NCBI GenBank assembly: GCA_937949615.1
Contig: CALEDQ010000030.1
Location: 233,473-297,472 of the forward strand
Length of the DNA: 64,000 nt
From: an uncultured bacterium
GTDB taxonomy: Bacteria; Muiribacteriota; Ozemobacteria; Ozemobacterales; Ozemobacteraceae
Direction: 5' to 3'
Below the pieces are notes generated by a model. The model did not search any database. It worked only from the letters and a program-made list of their open reading frames with translations, and was not told the origin of the DNA. Below are positions 1 to 8,166 of the stretch, one piece after another; the first letter of the stretch is position 1, and every line of letters starts with the position of its first letter. The translations under genes and the position numbers were made by a program.

Positions 1-2
1 AC

Positions 3-1112
3 CAGTCAGCGTTGGAAAATGCTGAAATTAAGGTAATTGGCGTGGGTGGTGGCGGCTCAAACGCGGTAAACCGCATGATCGAGGCCGGTCTGTCAGGTGT
101 TGAATTCATTACAGCCAACACTGATGCCCAGGCCCTTACACGATCAAATGCCAAAATCAAGATTCAGCTTGGCGACAAACTCACCAAAGGTCTGGGCGCC
201 GGCGCCAACTACGAAATTGGCAAAAAAGCTGCCGAAGATGACCGTGAAGCTCTCGCCGAAGTTCTTGAAGGCGCCGATATGGTTTTCATCGCTGCCGGCA
301 TGGGCGGTGGCACCGGCACCGGAGCTGCTCCGGTCGTCGCTGAAGTTGCCCGTGAAATCGGTGCTCTGACTGTGGCCGTTGTTACCAAACCCTTCGCTTT
401 TGAAGGCAAGAAGCGCGCCAGCGCTGCTGAAATCGGTATTAAAAATCTCAGAAGCTGCGTTGACGCAATTATCGTTGTTCCGAACGACAAACTTCTGCAG
501 ATTTCAAAAGAAAACGTCACCATGCTGCAGGCTTTCGGCTACGCCGACGACGTTCTGCGCCAGGGCGTTCAGGGTATCTCAGACCTTATCGTCGTGCCCG
601 GCGAAATCAATACAGACTTTGCTGACGTAAAAACCATCATGAGCCAGGCCGGCTCAGCTCTCATGGGCGTCGGCACTGCCGAAGGCGAAAACCGCGCTGT
701 TACTGCCGCTCAGATGGCAATCGCCAGCCCGCTCCTCGAGTCTTCAATTCAGGGCGCCAAGGGCGTTCTGCTCAACATCACCGCCGGCTCAGACCTCGGA
801 ATTCACGAAGTTCAGAACGCCTGCAGTATCATCCAGGAAGTTGTTGACCCCGATGCCAACATCATCTTCGGAACTGCCGTAAATGATGCTATGGGTGGTG
901 CTATCAGAATCACCGTTATCGCCACCGGTTTCGGTGAAGAAATCAAATCAGGCATCGATGCGAAAAAACGCATTCTCGATGATATCCGCACCGTTCGCCC
1001 GATTCAGGAAACCTACGTTCCTCAGCAGCAGGTTGTAAATGCCCCCCCGACTTACAATACCTCTGATGAACGCGAAATTCCGACCTTCCTGAGAAAACGC
1101 AGAAACGGCTGA
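3..1112 (+). CDS. ftsZ: Cell division protein FtsZ (5' end probably outside the window)
   Basis: Tubulin-like GTPase that polymerises into the cytoplasmic Z-ring at the division site. Counting from a possible TTG start at 12, the N-terminal glycine motif GVGGGGSNAVNRM is at residues 10-22, the tubulin signature GGGTGTG at 98-104, and the T7 synergy loop (N-x-DFADVK) near 200. The C-terminus DEREIPTFLRKRRNG is the conserved tail that binds FtsA or SepF-type anchors. The frame stays open to the left edge with no start codon between 3 and 12, and FtsZ proteins usually carry a short extension before the glycine motif. The true start is therefore probably upstream, with TTG at 12 as the alternative. 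The linker before the C-terminal peptide is short. Identification is secure; only the start is uncertain. Confidence 0.97.
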   Translation, partial: QSALENAEIKVIGVGGGGSNAVNRMIEAGLSGVEFITANTDAQALTRSNAKIKIQLGDKLTKGLGAGANYEIGKKAAEDDREALAEVLEGADMVFIAAGMGGGTGTGAAPVVAEVAREIGALTVAVVTKPFAFEGKKRASAAEIGIKNLRSCVDAIIVVPNDKLLQISKENVTMLQAFGYADDVLRQGVQGISDLIVVPGEINTDFADVKTIMSQAGSALMGVGTAEGENRAVTAAQMAIASPLLESSIQGAKGVLLNITAGSDLGIHEVQNACSIIQEVVDPDANIIFGTAVNDAMGGAIRITVIATGFGEEIKSGIDAKKRILDDIRTVRPIQETYVPQQQVVNAPPTYNTSDEREIPTFLRKRRNG

Positions 1113-1134
1113 CCTGGAATTTCCCCGCAACTCC

Positions 1135-1170
1135 ATGAACCAGGGGCAGGCACGCCTGCCCCTGGTTCAT
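1135..1170 (+). terminator. Rho-independent terminator after ftsZ
   Basis: A perfect 16-bp inverted repeat (1135-1150 with 1155-1170) encloses the 4-nt loop CACG and is followed by a weak T-rich stretch. It lies 22 bp after the ftsZ stop and should separate ftsZ from the radical SAM gene. Confidence 0.8.
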
Positions 1171-1195
1171 ATCTTTTACAGAGAATTCGTTAACA

Positions 1196-2674
1196 GTGGG
1201 TCTTAAACATCGCCATAATTATGAGTCGGTTGCCAGCACTCTGAAGGCTTCGGAACGGCACTATCTGCAGGCCGTTCATGCTGGAGCCACAAGTGTCGCT
1301 CTGATCTACCCAAATCTTTATAGTCTGGGTATGAGCAACCTCGGGTTTCTCACAGTGCATCGCCTCATCGCGTCAGTGCCCGGAATCGGCGTCGAACGTT
1401 TTTTTCCGGCTCTCGAACCAGAATCGCCACTGTCCCCACCCTTTTACTCCTTTGAAACCGGTCGGCCGCTTGGCGATTTCAACATTCTCATGTTTTCATT
1501 CAGCTATGAGGGCGATTTCGACAAGATACCCGGTCTTTTCGCCGCACTCGGGTTGCCGGTAATTGCCGAACAACGCAACCGACACCACCCGCTTCTGATT
1601 GCAGGCGGGGCGGCAGTGGCATCAAATGCCCCTGCCCTGTCGAGAATTTTCGACATTCTTGTGCCCGGCGAAGCTGAAACAACCGTTGTTCCGATATTGA
1701 ATCAGCTGCAGGCTGATGGTTTCGACCCGGCAGCGATGTCGGCAATCAAAGGGGTCTGGGTTCCGGCGATACAGCCCACCCCACCGCAACTTTGCGGACT
1801 GCACGATGTCAACCGGCAACCGGCGTGGTCGCATATCGTCTCAAGCTGCAACGCATTTGGTGGCGCCCACATCATCGAAGTCATGCGCGGCTGCCCACGA
1901 GTCTGTTCATTCTGCCTTGCCCGTTGTATATATGCGCCGGTCAGGGCCGTTGATGCAACAGTTATCGAAGAATGGCTGAATCAGCACCCAGACTGCAAAG
2001 ACCTTGGACTGGTCGCTCCCTCTCTGTTCGATCACCCACAGGTCGAAAGAATTTTCAGCATGCTTGTCGAACGCGGCATCAGAATCCGCAATTCTTCAGT
2101 GAAATGGGAAAAACTGACGCCACCGATCATCGAAGCCTTAAGAAAATCAGGCATAAACAGTCTGACTATCGCTCCCGAAACCGGCAGCGATAGGCTACGC
2201 CGGGCGATGCACAAACCGCTCGACGAAACACGTTTTCTTGAACGCATCAAAGATTTATTCGCTCAGGGCTTTGAACATCTGAAAATGTATTTTGTCGCCT
2301 GTCTGCCAGATGAAGATCGTGACGACCTCGATGCAACCATCAGTCTGATCGAAAAAACCGCTCGACAGGCCCCTGGCACTTCTTCAGTTTCGGCCGCCTT
2401 TTCAATTTTCGTCCCCAAGCGCCACACGCCCTGGGCCGAACTGCCGGCGCCGGGCAGTTACGAAATCAAAAAGACCATGAAATATCTCAAAGAGCAGTTG
2501 AACCGGCTGCCTGGTTCGTTGAAAGTCTCATTTGAAAGCCCGCAGGAAGCGATGCGTCAGGCGTATCTATCACGCGTCGGGCCTGAACTGGCAGAGATCT
2601 ATGCACGGGAGGCACAGGAATGTCGCGAAAATCAGTTATTTGCGCGCAATCAGTTTTCCGCACTGGAATTCTGA
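1196..2674 (+). CDS. Radical SAM protein (B12-binding-like N-terminus, TIGR03960-type)
   Basis: 492-residue putative radical S-adenosylmethionine enzyme of unknown substrate. The N-terminal third resembles cobalamin-binding-type radical SAM domains, with an AGG segment and the motif VPGEAE near residue 160. The cluster-binding CxxxCxxC (CPRVCSFC) follows near residue 235, and the TIM-barrel region includes APETGSDRLRR near 325. The overall layout recalls the TIGR03960 radical SAM family (recognised by eye). The C-terminal DUF2344 partner often fused to such proteins is absent. The start is GTG without a strong ribosome-binding site, just past the ftsZ terminator. The last 55 nt overlap the next gene in another frame, so the two are probably cotranscribed. 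Confidence 0.8.
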   Translation: MGLKHRHNYESVASTLKASERHYLQAVHAGATSVALIYPNLYSLGMSNLGFLTVHRLIASVPGIGVERFFPALEPESPLSPPFYSFETGRPLGDFNILMFSFSYEGDFDKIPGLFAALGLPVIAEQRNRHHPLLIAGGAAVASNAPALSRIFDILVPGEAETTVVPILNQLQADGFDPAAMSAIKGVWVPAIQPTPPQLCGLHDVNRQPAWSHIVSSCNAFGGAHIIEVMRGCPRVCSFCLARCIYAPVRAVDATVIEEWLNQHPDCKDLGLVAPSLFDHPQVERIFSMLVERGIRIRNSSVKWEKLTPPIIEALRKSGINSLTIAPETGSDRLRRAMHKPLDETRFLERIKDLFAQGFEHLKMYFVACLPDEDRDDLDATISLIEKTARQAPGTSSVSAAFSIFVPKRHTPWAELPAPGSYEIKKTMKYLKEQLNRLPGSLKVSFESPQEAMRQAYLSRVGPELAEIYAREAQECRENQLFARNQFSALEF

Positions 2675-3660
2675 CCTTAATTCTGGCGGCAGCTTTAATG
2701 CTTTCGGGCTGTTGCAGCAGAAACGCACCAGAACCTGAAAATCCGCCGAAAAGAATCGGTCTGATGATCACACCGCGGGGGTTGAATGACAAAGGTTTCA
2801 ATGATTACGCGCTCGACGGTCTGAAAGAGGCTGAAAAAAAGCACAATATCGAGTCGGTCATCATCGAGCCTGCCACCATGCAGGATCCGGAAGCCTCCCT
2901 GCGCTTTTTCGCCGGGCAGAAATTCGATGCCATCATCGCAGTTGGCGTCGCCTTCGTGGACGCTATTCGCAAAATTGCCGCAGAGCGTCCGGATCTGCCC
3001 TTTTTCATCATCGATTCTGACCTCGACGAAAATAATATCAGAGGCGTTTCTTTTCGCGAAGAAGAAGGCGCTTATCTGTGCGGCTATCTGGCAGCCAGAG
3101 TCAGCAAAACCGGTAAAATCGGTTTTATCGGTGGCGTAAAAATTCCGGTAATCGAGAGATTTGCGGTCGGCTACCGGACTGGAGCCACAGATGCGGCCAG
3201 TTCGACCCAGGTTGTCGAAGAATATGTCGCGAATGATTTTTCGGGCTTCAACAATCCCGAGGCGGCCGGCAGCGTTGCCGACAATCTTTACCGCACCGGC
3301 TGTGATGTCATTTTCCCTGCTGCCGGGGCTTCAGGGCTCGGAGTTATCTCTTCAGCAGTCAAGGCCAGAGCCTATGCGATCGGGGTCGACATGAACCAGG
3401 ATTCACTGGCACCGGGCCTGGTACTTACCAGCATGCTGAAAAGAGTCGATCTTGTCGTCGAAACCATAGTCGCCAACATCTGCGCCGGGCGCAAACCTGA
3501 CTATATCAGGCGTTCATACGGGCTTGCCGATAATGCCATCGGGTTGACTGATTTTCAGTTAAGCTTTAAAGTTGTTGGCGAAAACCTGATTCAGGAATTG
3601 AGTGAGCTACGCCGTGGCATCATCGAAGGCAAAATCAAAACCGGCGTGAAAGAAAACTGA
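2620..3660 (+). CDS. BMP/PnrA-family substrate-binding lipoprotein
   Basis: 346-residue lipoprotein of the basic membrane protein (BMP/PnrA/Med) family, periplasmic-binding-like proteins that usually deliver nucleosides or similar ligands to ABC importers. A hydrophobic signal of about 25 residues ends in the lipobox LSGC, so lipidation at Cys about residue 30 is expected. After it come the family-typical segments GLNDKGFND, IIAVGVAFVDAI and IGFIGGVKIP. The ATG lies inside the 3' end of the radical SAM gene, with GGAGG (2608-2612) seven bases upstream, which fixes the start despite the 55-nt overlap. murI follows after 4 nt. No ABC permease or ATPase gene is nearby, so the transporter partner is unknown. 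Confidence 0.85.
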   Translation: MSRKSVICAQSVFRTGILTLILAAALMLSGCCSRNAPEPENPPKRIGLMITPRGLNDKGFNDYALDGLKEAEKKHNIESVIIEPATMQDPEASLRFFAGQKFDAIIAVGVAFVDAIRKIAAERPDLPFFIIDSDLDENNIRGVSFREEEGAYLCGYLAARVSKTGKIGFIGGVKIPVIERFAVGYRTGATDAASSTQVVEEYVANDFSGFNNPEAAGSVADNLYRTGCDVIFPAAGASGLGVISSAVKARAYAIGVDMNQDSLAPGLVLTSMLKRVDLVVETIVANICAGRKPDYIRRSYGLADNAIGLTDFQLSFKVVGENLIQELSELRRGIIEGKIKTGVKEN

Positions 3661-3664
3661 TTAT

Positions 3665-4477
3665 ATGGATAACCGACCAATAGGCATATTCGACTCGGGC
3701 GTTGGCGGGCTGACAGTGTTCAAGGAAATACGCGAACTGCTGCCGGCCGAGAACCTGATCTATTTTGGCGATACGGCCAGAGTTCCGTATGGCGGCAAGT
3801 CGGTGCAGGTGATTCAGAAGTTCGCTTCAGAAATCGCCCATTTTCTTGAGATGCAGAACGTCAAGATGATCGTGGTTGCCTGCAACACCGTTTCGGCGAT
3901 CGCTCTGCACAAGCTCAAGTCAGAAACATCGCTGCCGGTAATCGGAGTTATCGACCCGGGCGTCAGAGCGGCGATCAAGGCGGCCGGTGCTGGAACCGTC
4001 GGAGTTATCGGCACCAGAGCGACAATCAATTCAGGCGCTTATCAGGAAAGGCTCTGCCGGTTGCGCAGCAGCATCAAAGTCGTTGCCCGAGCCTGCCCGC
4101 TGCTGGTTCCGGTGGTAGAAGAAAACCTGATGAACTCTGAGATTGCCCGGCTGACTCTTGAAATGTATCTGGGCGATTTCAAAAAAATCGATATCAGCGC
4201 TCTGATCCTGGCCTGCACTCATTACCCGCTGCTGAAAAATCTTATCAGAGACTTTCTCGGTGAAAAGGTCACCCTGGTTGATTCGGCCTGCGAGACCGCA
4301 CAGGAAGTTAAAGAAATGCTGGTTGCCAGGCGCATCTCAATCGAAGAAACAAAACGAGGCAAGGAACAGTTTTTTGTCACCGACAGCCCCGAGGGCTTTG
4401 CCGCCATTGCCGCCGATTTTCTCGGCCGGCCCCTTTCGGGCGACTGCATCACCCATTCCTGGCAGAATGATTTTTAG
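3665..4477 (+). CDS. murI: Glutamate racemase
   Basis: Cytoplasmic cofactor-independent enzyme that interconverts L- and D-glutamate, supplying D-Glu for peptidoglycan. The two catalytic cysteines are present: Cys73 in VACNTVSA and Cys183 in ACTHYPLL. The N-terminal IGIFDSGVGGLTV (Asp10) and YFGDTARVPYG motifs are family signatures. At 270 residues the length is normal. It starts 4 nt after the BMP-like lipoprotein gene and is probably in the same transcript. Confidence 0.97.
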   Translation: MDNRPIGIFDSGVGGLTVFKEIRELLPAENLIYFGDTARVPYGGKSVQVIQKFASEIAHFLEMQNVKMIVVACNTVSAIALHKLKSETSLPVIGVIDPGVRAAIKAAGAGTVGVIGTRATINSGAYQERLCRLRSSIKVVARACPLLVPVVEENLMNSEIARLTLEMYLGDFKKIDISALILACTHYPLLKNLIRDFLGEKVTLVDSACETAQEVKEMLVARRISIEETKRGKEQFFVTDSPEGFAAIAADFLGRPLSGDCITHSWQNDF

Positions 4478-4527
4478 CTTCGCGCTCTTTTGTTGACTTG
4501 GCAGCCCCTGTGGTTGAAAATAGCAGA

Positions 4528-6882
4528 ATGGAACAGAAAACTTTTCAGTGCCCGCGTTGTCGCGAGATGAACTACCCGATGGTGGAATTCTGCCGCCATT
4601 GCGGTGAATCGCTGCACGGGCAGCCGAAAAACACCAGCCAGACCCTGATGGTTAAATGGATTCATCACCTCATCGACGCCATGTTCTGGATAGTCGATGA
4701 ATCGGTGCGCTGGTGGGAAATCGGCAAGCTGTCGATTCAGCTCAAAGTTCTGAGAAGGCGACGCGCCGGCATTCTTGCCGCCATAGAAGCCGACGAGGCC
4801 GCGGGGCGCGAAGTGGTTACCGAACAGAAACAGGCACTTATAGGCGTAACCGAAGAACAAAACCGTCTGGCGGGGCGCGAAGAATTTTTGCGCAGCCGCT
4901 GCTGGGCAATGACCCCGGAACTGCTTTTTATCGGTCTTTTCTGCCTGTTTCTTTACGGCCTGATCGGGCTGAATCCTGGCAGAACCTTTCTGCCACGCAA
5001 GATTTCTGAACCCGGGATTTTCAGCGGCCAGGTCAGCCGGGTCAGGGACCTGCCGTTCACCGGTCATTCAGTGGTAACCTGTGCCAGGTGGTTCAATGAA
5101 CGCCTTTTTATTGGCGGCGATGGTGGCCTGACTGCGATCGACCCGCTCACCGGCACGGCCTCGCCCGCTTCCGAGCTGCCCGAAGACTTCTTTGTGCGCG
5201 ATCTGGAAATCGACGGGAACCGCATGTTCATTGCCGGCTATTCTGGTATCTACGTGCTGGAAAACACGATCCTGAAACCCTATTACCACCAGAATCAGCT
5301 GCCGGCAAAGCTGATCAATTCAATTGCCGTTTCCGGCCCTGAAAATCTGCTCATCGGAACCATCGGGCGCGGCATGCTGCGCGGCAGCAGTGATGCCGCC
5401 GTTTTCGTGCTTGGCACGCAGAACCGCACGATCAAAGACTTTGGCCGCCAGGGCAACGAGCTCTGGCTATTGCATGAAGACGGAATTCTGACCGGGCGGG
5501 CCGACAGCTTCGAACCCCTCAATCTACAGGTTCTTGCCGGCCGGCATCTGCGCTGTATGGTCACCACTGACCGCAACGTCTTTATCGGTACAGATCAGGG
5601 CGTCATCGCCGGCTATCGAAATTCACGCAACTGGGTCTGGACAATACTCTCAGCCGGTAAGCCCGGTTATATCAACGACATTGCCGTTTCTGGCGACGTT
5701 CTTTTCGTCGGCTCAGACGAAGGGGTATTTCGCTTCAACAAGGGGCGTATGGAAAGACTTTCAGCCATTCCGTGTCAGGCGCTCAGCATTGGTCTCAATT
5801 TTCTGGCGGCCGTCAACGCCGATTCGATCATGCTGTTCTATTTTTCGCCGGCACCCGGTGATGCCAATGCCAGACTGTTCGGGCCAATACCAGAGATTGG
5901 CACTTATACACCGTCTTTCCCGATGGTTCCGGCATTGCCGGCGACCAGGCTGCAATACGGCCGCCTGCCCGACTTCGGGCTTCTCGAAACCGACGGTAAA
6001 TTACCTCTGACCGAGAGCCCGGCCGCTTCAGAGTCCTGGGCACCGCATGAAAAGCCATTCGTTGCTCTGCCGGCCGAACTGCAGAAGCCGATATTTTCTG
6101 ATACGGTGCAGTTTGGCGGGCGCTATCTGCTTTCGACCGAGAATCGCGGCGTCTGGTCTTACGATGGAAGCAACTGGGCGCAAATCGATGGAATCAGCCA
6201 GATCGGGGTTGCCAATCTTGTCAGAAACCATCAGACATGCTATGCCTGGGGCCCTGAAGCCGGCATTTTCAGAATCGACAACGACAGGGGTGTTCAACTG
6301 GCGGGCCCCGAAAAAACCAGACAACTGGTGCATATTTTTGCCGATACTGACGAAACACTGCTGCTGCTCTTTGCCGACGGTTCGATCAAAACCCTTGCCT
6401 TCGGCGAAATCCGCGAGCTGTTCGGGATTCCGGGCGAATTCAAGGGCGATTTCAACTCGGTCTGGAAAATCGGCGGCCGCTATCTTGTCGTCGTCGACAA
6501 GGGCGTGATGATACATGAGTCGGATCGTCAGTGGAATCTGGTATTTTTTAAAGGCAACATCGACGCAGCGAGAATTGCGGCAGTAGAACCAGGTGACCAT
6601 GACAATCTGTATATTGCCCTGAATGATGGTAGAATTTTTGAATTCAAAAACGAAAAACTGGACTTTATCGGAGTTATCACCGATCAGCCGGTTTCGATGA
6701 ATTTTTCCGGGCTGCTGTGGATCGCCACCCGGGAAACCTTGTTCTTTCTTGAAAACAACAGTTTTGTGCCAACGCCCTTCAGATCAAGTGAGCGAATTCT
6801 CGGGGCCTTTCCGGTTGCCGACAGCAAGTCGGTTCTTGTCTTTACCGGTTCTGGTGTAAAGACACTGGCTGGACGACAATGA
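4528..6882 (+). CDS. Zinc-ribbon, single-pass membrane protein with beta-propeller-like region
   Basis: About 784 residues. The N-terminus is a zinc ribbon with two knuckles (CPRC at residues 8-11, CRHC at 22-25). A charged, probably helical-hairpin stretch follows (about 70-125), then one hydrophobic segment (LLFIGLFCLFLYGLIGL) near 130-150. The remaining 600 residues are repeated short beta-rich units containing phrases such as LFIGGDGGL, LLIGTIGRGML and LFVGSDEGVFRF, which suggests one or two propellers of the kind seen in two-component sensor propellers. I infer a cytoplasmic zinc ribbon and an exported propeller. I chose ATG 4528; an upstream TTG at 4498 would add ten residues. No catalytic domain is seen and the function is unknown. 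Confidence 0.7.
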   Translation: MEQKTFQCPRCREMNYPMVEFCRHCGESLHGQPKNTSQTLMVKWIHHLIDAMFWIVDESVRWWEIGKLSIQLKVLRRRRAGILAAIEADEAAGREVVTEQKQALIGVTEEQNRLAGREEFLRSRCWAMTPELLFIGLFCLFLYGLIGLNPGRTFLPRKISEPGIFSGQVSRVRDLPFTGHSVVTCARWFNERLFIGGDGGLTAIDPLTGTASPASELPEDFFVRDLEIDGNRMFIAGYSGIYVLENTILKPYYHQNQLPAKLINSIAVSGPENLLIGTIGRGMLRGSSDAAVFVLGTQNRTIKDFGRQGNELWLLHEDGILTGRADSFEPLNLQVLAGRHLRCMVTTDRNVFIGTDQGVIAGYRNSRNWVWTILSAGKPGYINDIAVSGDVLFVGSDEGVFRFNKGRMERLSAIPCQALSIGLNFLAAVNADSIMLFYFSPAPGDANARLFGPIPEIGTYTPSFPMVPALPATRLQYGRLPDFGLLETDGKLPLTESPAASESWAPHEKPFVALPAELQKPIFSDTVQFGGRYLLSTENRGVWSYDGSNWAQIDGISQIGVANLVRNHQTCYAWGPEAGIFRIDNDRGVQLAGPEKTRQLVHIFADTDETLLLLFADGSIKTLAFGEIRELFGIPGEFKGDFNSVWKIGGRYLVVVDKGVMIHESDRQWNLVFFKGNIDAARIAAVEPGDHDNLYIALNDGRIFEFKNEKLDFIGVITDQPVSMNFSGLLWIATRETLFFLENNSFVPTPFRSSERILGAFPVADSKSVLVFTGSGVKTLAGRQ

Positions 6883-6969
6883 ATTAAAAAAGTAAAATTG
6901 CTCTTGTGAACAGAAAAAGCTGCCGATAATTACAGGGTCTGACCCTCACCCGGAATTACTGAACAACCT

Positions 6970-7320
6970 ATGACCAAGGAATATCTGCCGGTATTTGCTG
7001 AAGAAATCTTCATCGTTAACCTCTACGGCACCGATGAAGAAATCGAGGAATTCAATGAACTGATGAAAGCGACACAGGTCGAAAAGAACCTGATGTCGAT
7101 GGCACTGATCATTGAAGAAATCAAACGGCGAAACTTTCTTAAAATCAGCTGGCACTGCTGCTGGCGCTGCCAATACTACCAGAACTGCAAAATCAACTGG
7201 TACCGCGGCGAGCGCAACATGGCCATGCGCAACTGCTGCACTTACTGCCAGAACTTCTGGGATTGCCACAAGAAATTCTGCGCCGATAACAAAGTGAACC
7301 AGGAAATTCCGGAAATCTGA
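6970..7320 (+). CDS. Small cysteine-rich protein with duplicated CCxxC motif
   Basis: 116 residues, not recognised. The first 55 residues are acidic and probably helical. The C-terminal half carries nine cysteines in a duplicated pattern: CCWRCQYYQNC at residues 63-73 and CCTYCQNFWDC at 89-99, plus Cys104. The two copies share CC-x2-C-Q-x4-C, which suggests internal duplication and binding of zinc or an iron-sulfur cluster. No signal peptide is seen, so it is probably cytoplasmic. It lies alone between the propeller protein and an exported barrel-like protein, with 86 nt upstream and no clear promoter. Confidence 0.65.
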   Translation: MTKEYLPVFAEEIFIVNLYGTDEEIEEFNELMKATQVEKNLMSMALIIEEIKRRNFLKISWHCCWRCQYYQNCKINWYRGERNMAMRNCCTYCQNFWDCHKKFCADNKVNQEIPEI

Positions 7321-7343
7321 AACGGGTCGACGCAACGCCGACC

Positions 7344-8105
7344 ATGACAATAAGCTCTGAAATCCGCAGTTTTTTCAACAGATTTTTACTGCCTGCGATG
7401 ATTGCAGGCTTTGTCTGCTTTACCAGCCCGACCGACGCAGCCGGCCTGTCGTTGCAGGGGCCATCAGGTTTCATCCAGGTTCCTTCACACAAAACCGTCG
7501 ATGCCAAGGGCGTCGAACTGGCAATGCACAACCGCCTTTACCAGGTACCCGGAACCAGTACCGAAGGCTACCTGACCCATATGGCATTCACTTTTTCGCC
7601 ATTTCGCGACCTCGAGCTCGGCCTGCAGAAAGCGGTTGATTCAAGAAACAGCGCACTTGACCCTGACCCAACTCTGAATTTCAAGGTAAGACTGCCGTCA
7701 ATCGGTGAAGGCGAATTTTCTGAAGTAGCCGTTGGGGCTGTTTTTGACACCAATCCCAACAATTACCACACAATGTATTTTTCGATCGGCGGTTTCGGCC
7801 TCGGCTGGAACTTTGGCGGTAACCCCGGCAGTGGCATGGCCAATTTCGGTCGTTACAACCGTGGCAAAAAAGAGCCAGAATCATTGTGTCTGCTCATCGG
7901 CGCTGAATTTCCCGGGCGTAAACCCGGCGAGCGCGGTTACAAAAGCCAGTATCTTCTTGACTACAACGGCGACGTGGTTTCTGCCGGCTGGCGTTACAGC
8001 TCGCATCGTGGCTTCTGGCTGGACATTGCAGTTCACAGCCCCAGCAGTTACGATCAGTTTTACGATTACCGCCCACTTATCGTTGGCCTGGGTGCCAATT
8101 TCTAA
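7344..8105 (+). CDS. Probable outer-membrane beta-barrel protein
   Basis: 253 residues. An N-terminal signal (positive start, hydrophobic core LLPAMIAGFVCFTS, Ala-rich cleavage region about residue 32) is followed by alternating beta-strand sequence rich in Gly, aromatic and polar residues. It ends in ...IVGLGANF, with the C-terminal Phe typical of outer-membrane barrels. The opening of the mature part (GPSGFIQVPSHKT) faintly recalls YjbH-type exopolysaccharide-associated proteins, but I would not name it. It starts 23 nt after the Cys-rich gene. Confidence 0.6.
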   Translation: MTISSEIRSFFNRFLLPAMIAGFVCFTSPTDAAGLSLQGPSGFIQVPSHKTVDAKGVELAMHNRLYQVPGTSTEGYLTHMAFTFSPFRDLELGLQKAVDSRNSALDPDPTLNFKVRLPSIGEGEFSEVAVGAVFDTNPNNYHTMYFSIGGFGLGWNFGGNPGSGMANFGRYNRGKKEPESLCLLIGAEFPGRKPGERGYKSQYLLDYNGDVVSAGWRYSSHRGFWLDIAVHSPSSYDQFYDYRPLIVGLGANF

Positions 8106-8108
8106 AAT

Positions 8109-8138
8109 TTGCGGCCATCGTCTGAATCCTGATATAAT
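8109..8138 (+). promoter_or_regulatory. Sigma70-type promoter of nnr
   Basis: TTGCGG (8109-8114) and a consensus TATAAT (8133-8138) are separated by 18 bp. The start of transcription would fall near 8145, shortly before the GGAGG ribosome-binding site at 8154-8158. Confidence 0.55.
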
Positions 8139-8166
8139 TTGCCATTCCTGACAGGAGGATGGCAAG

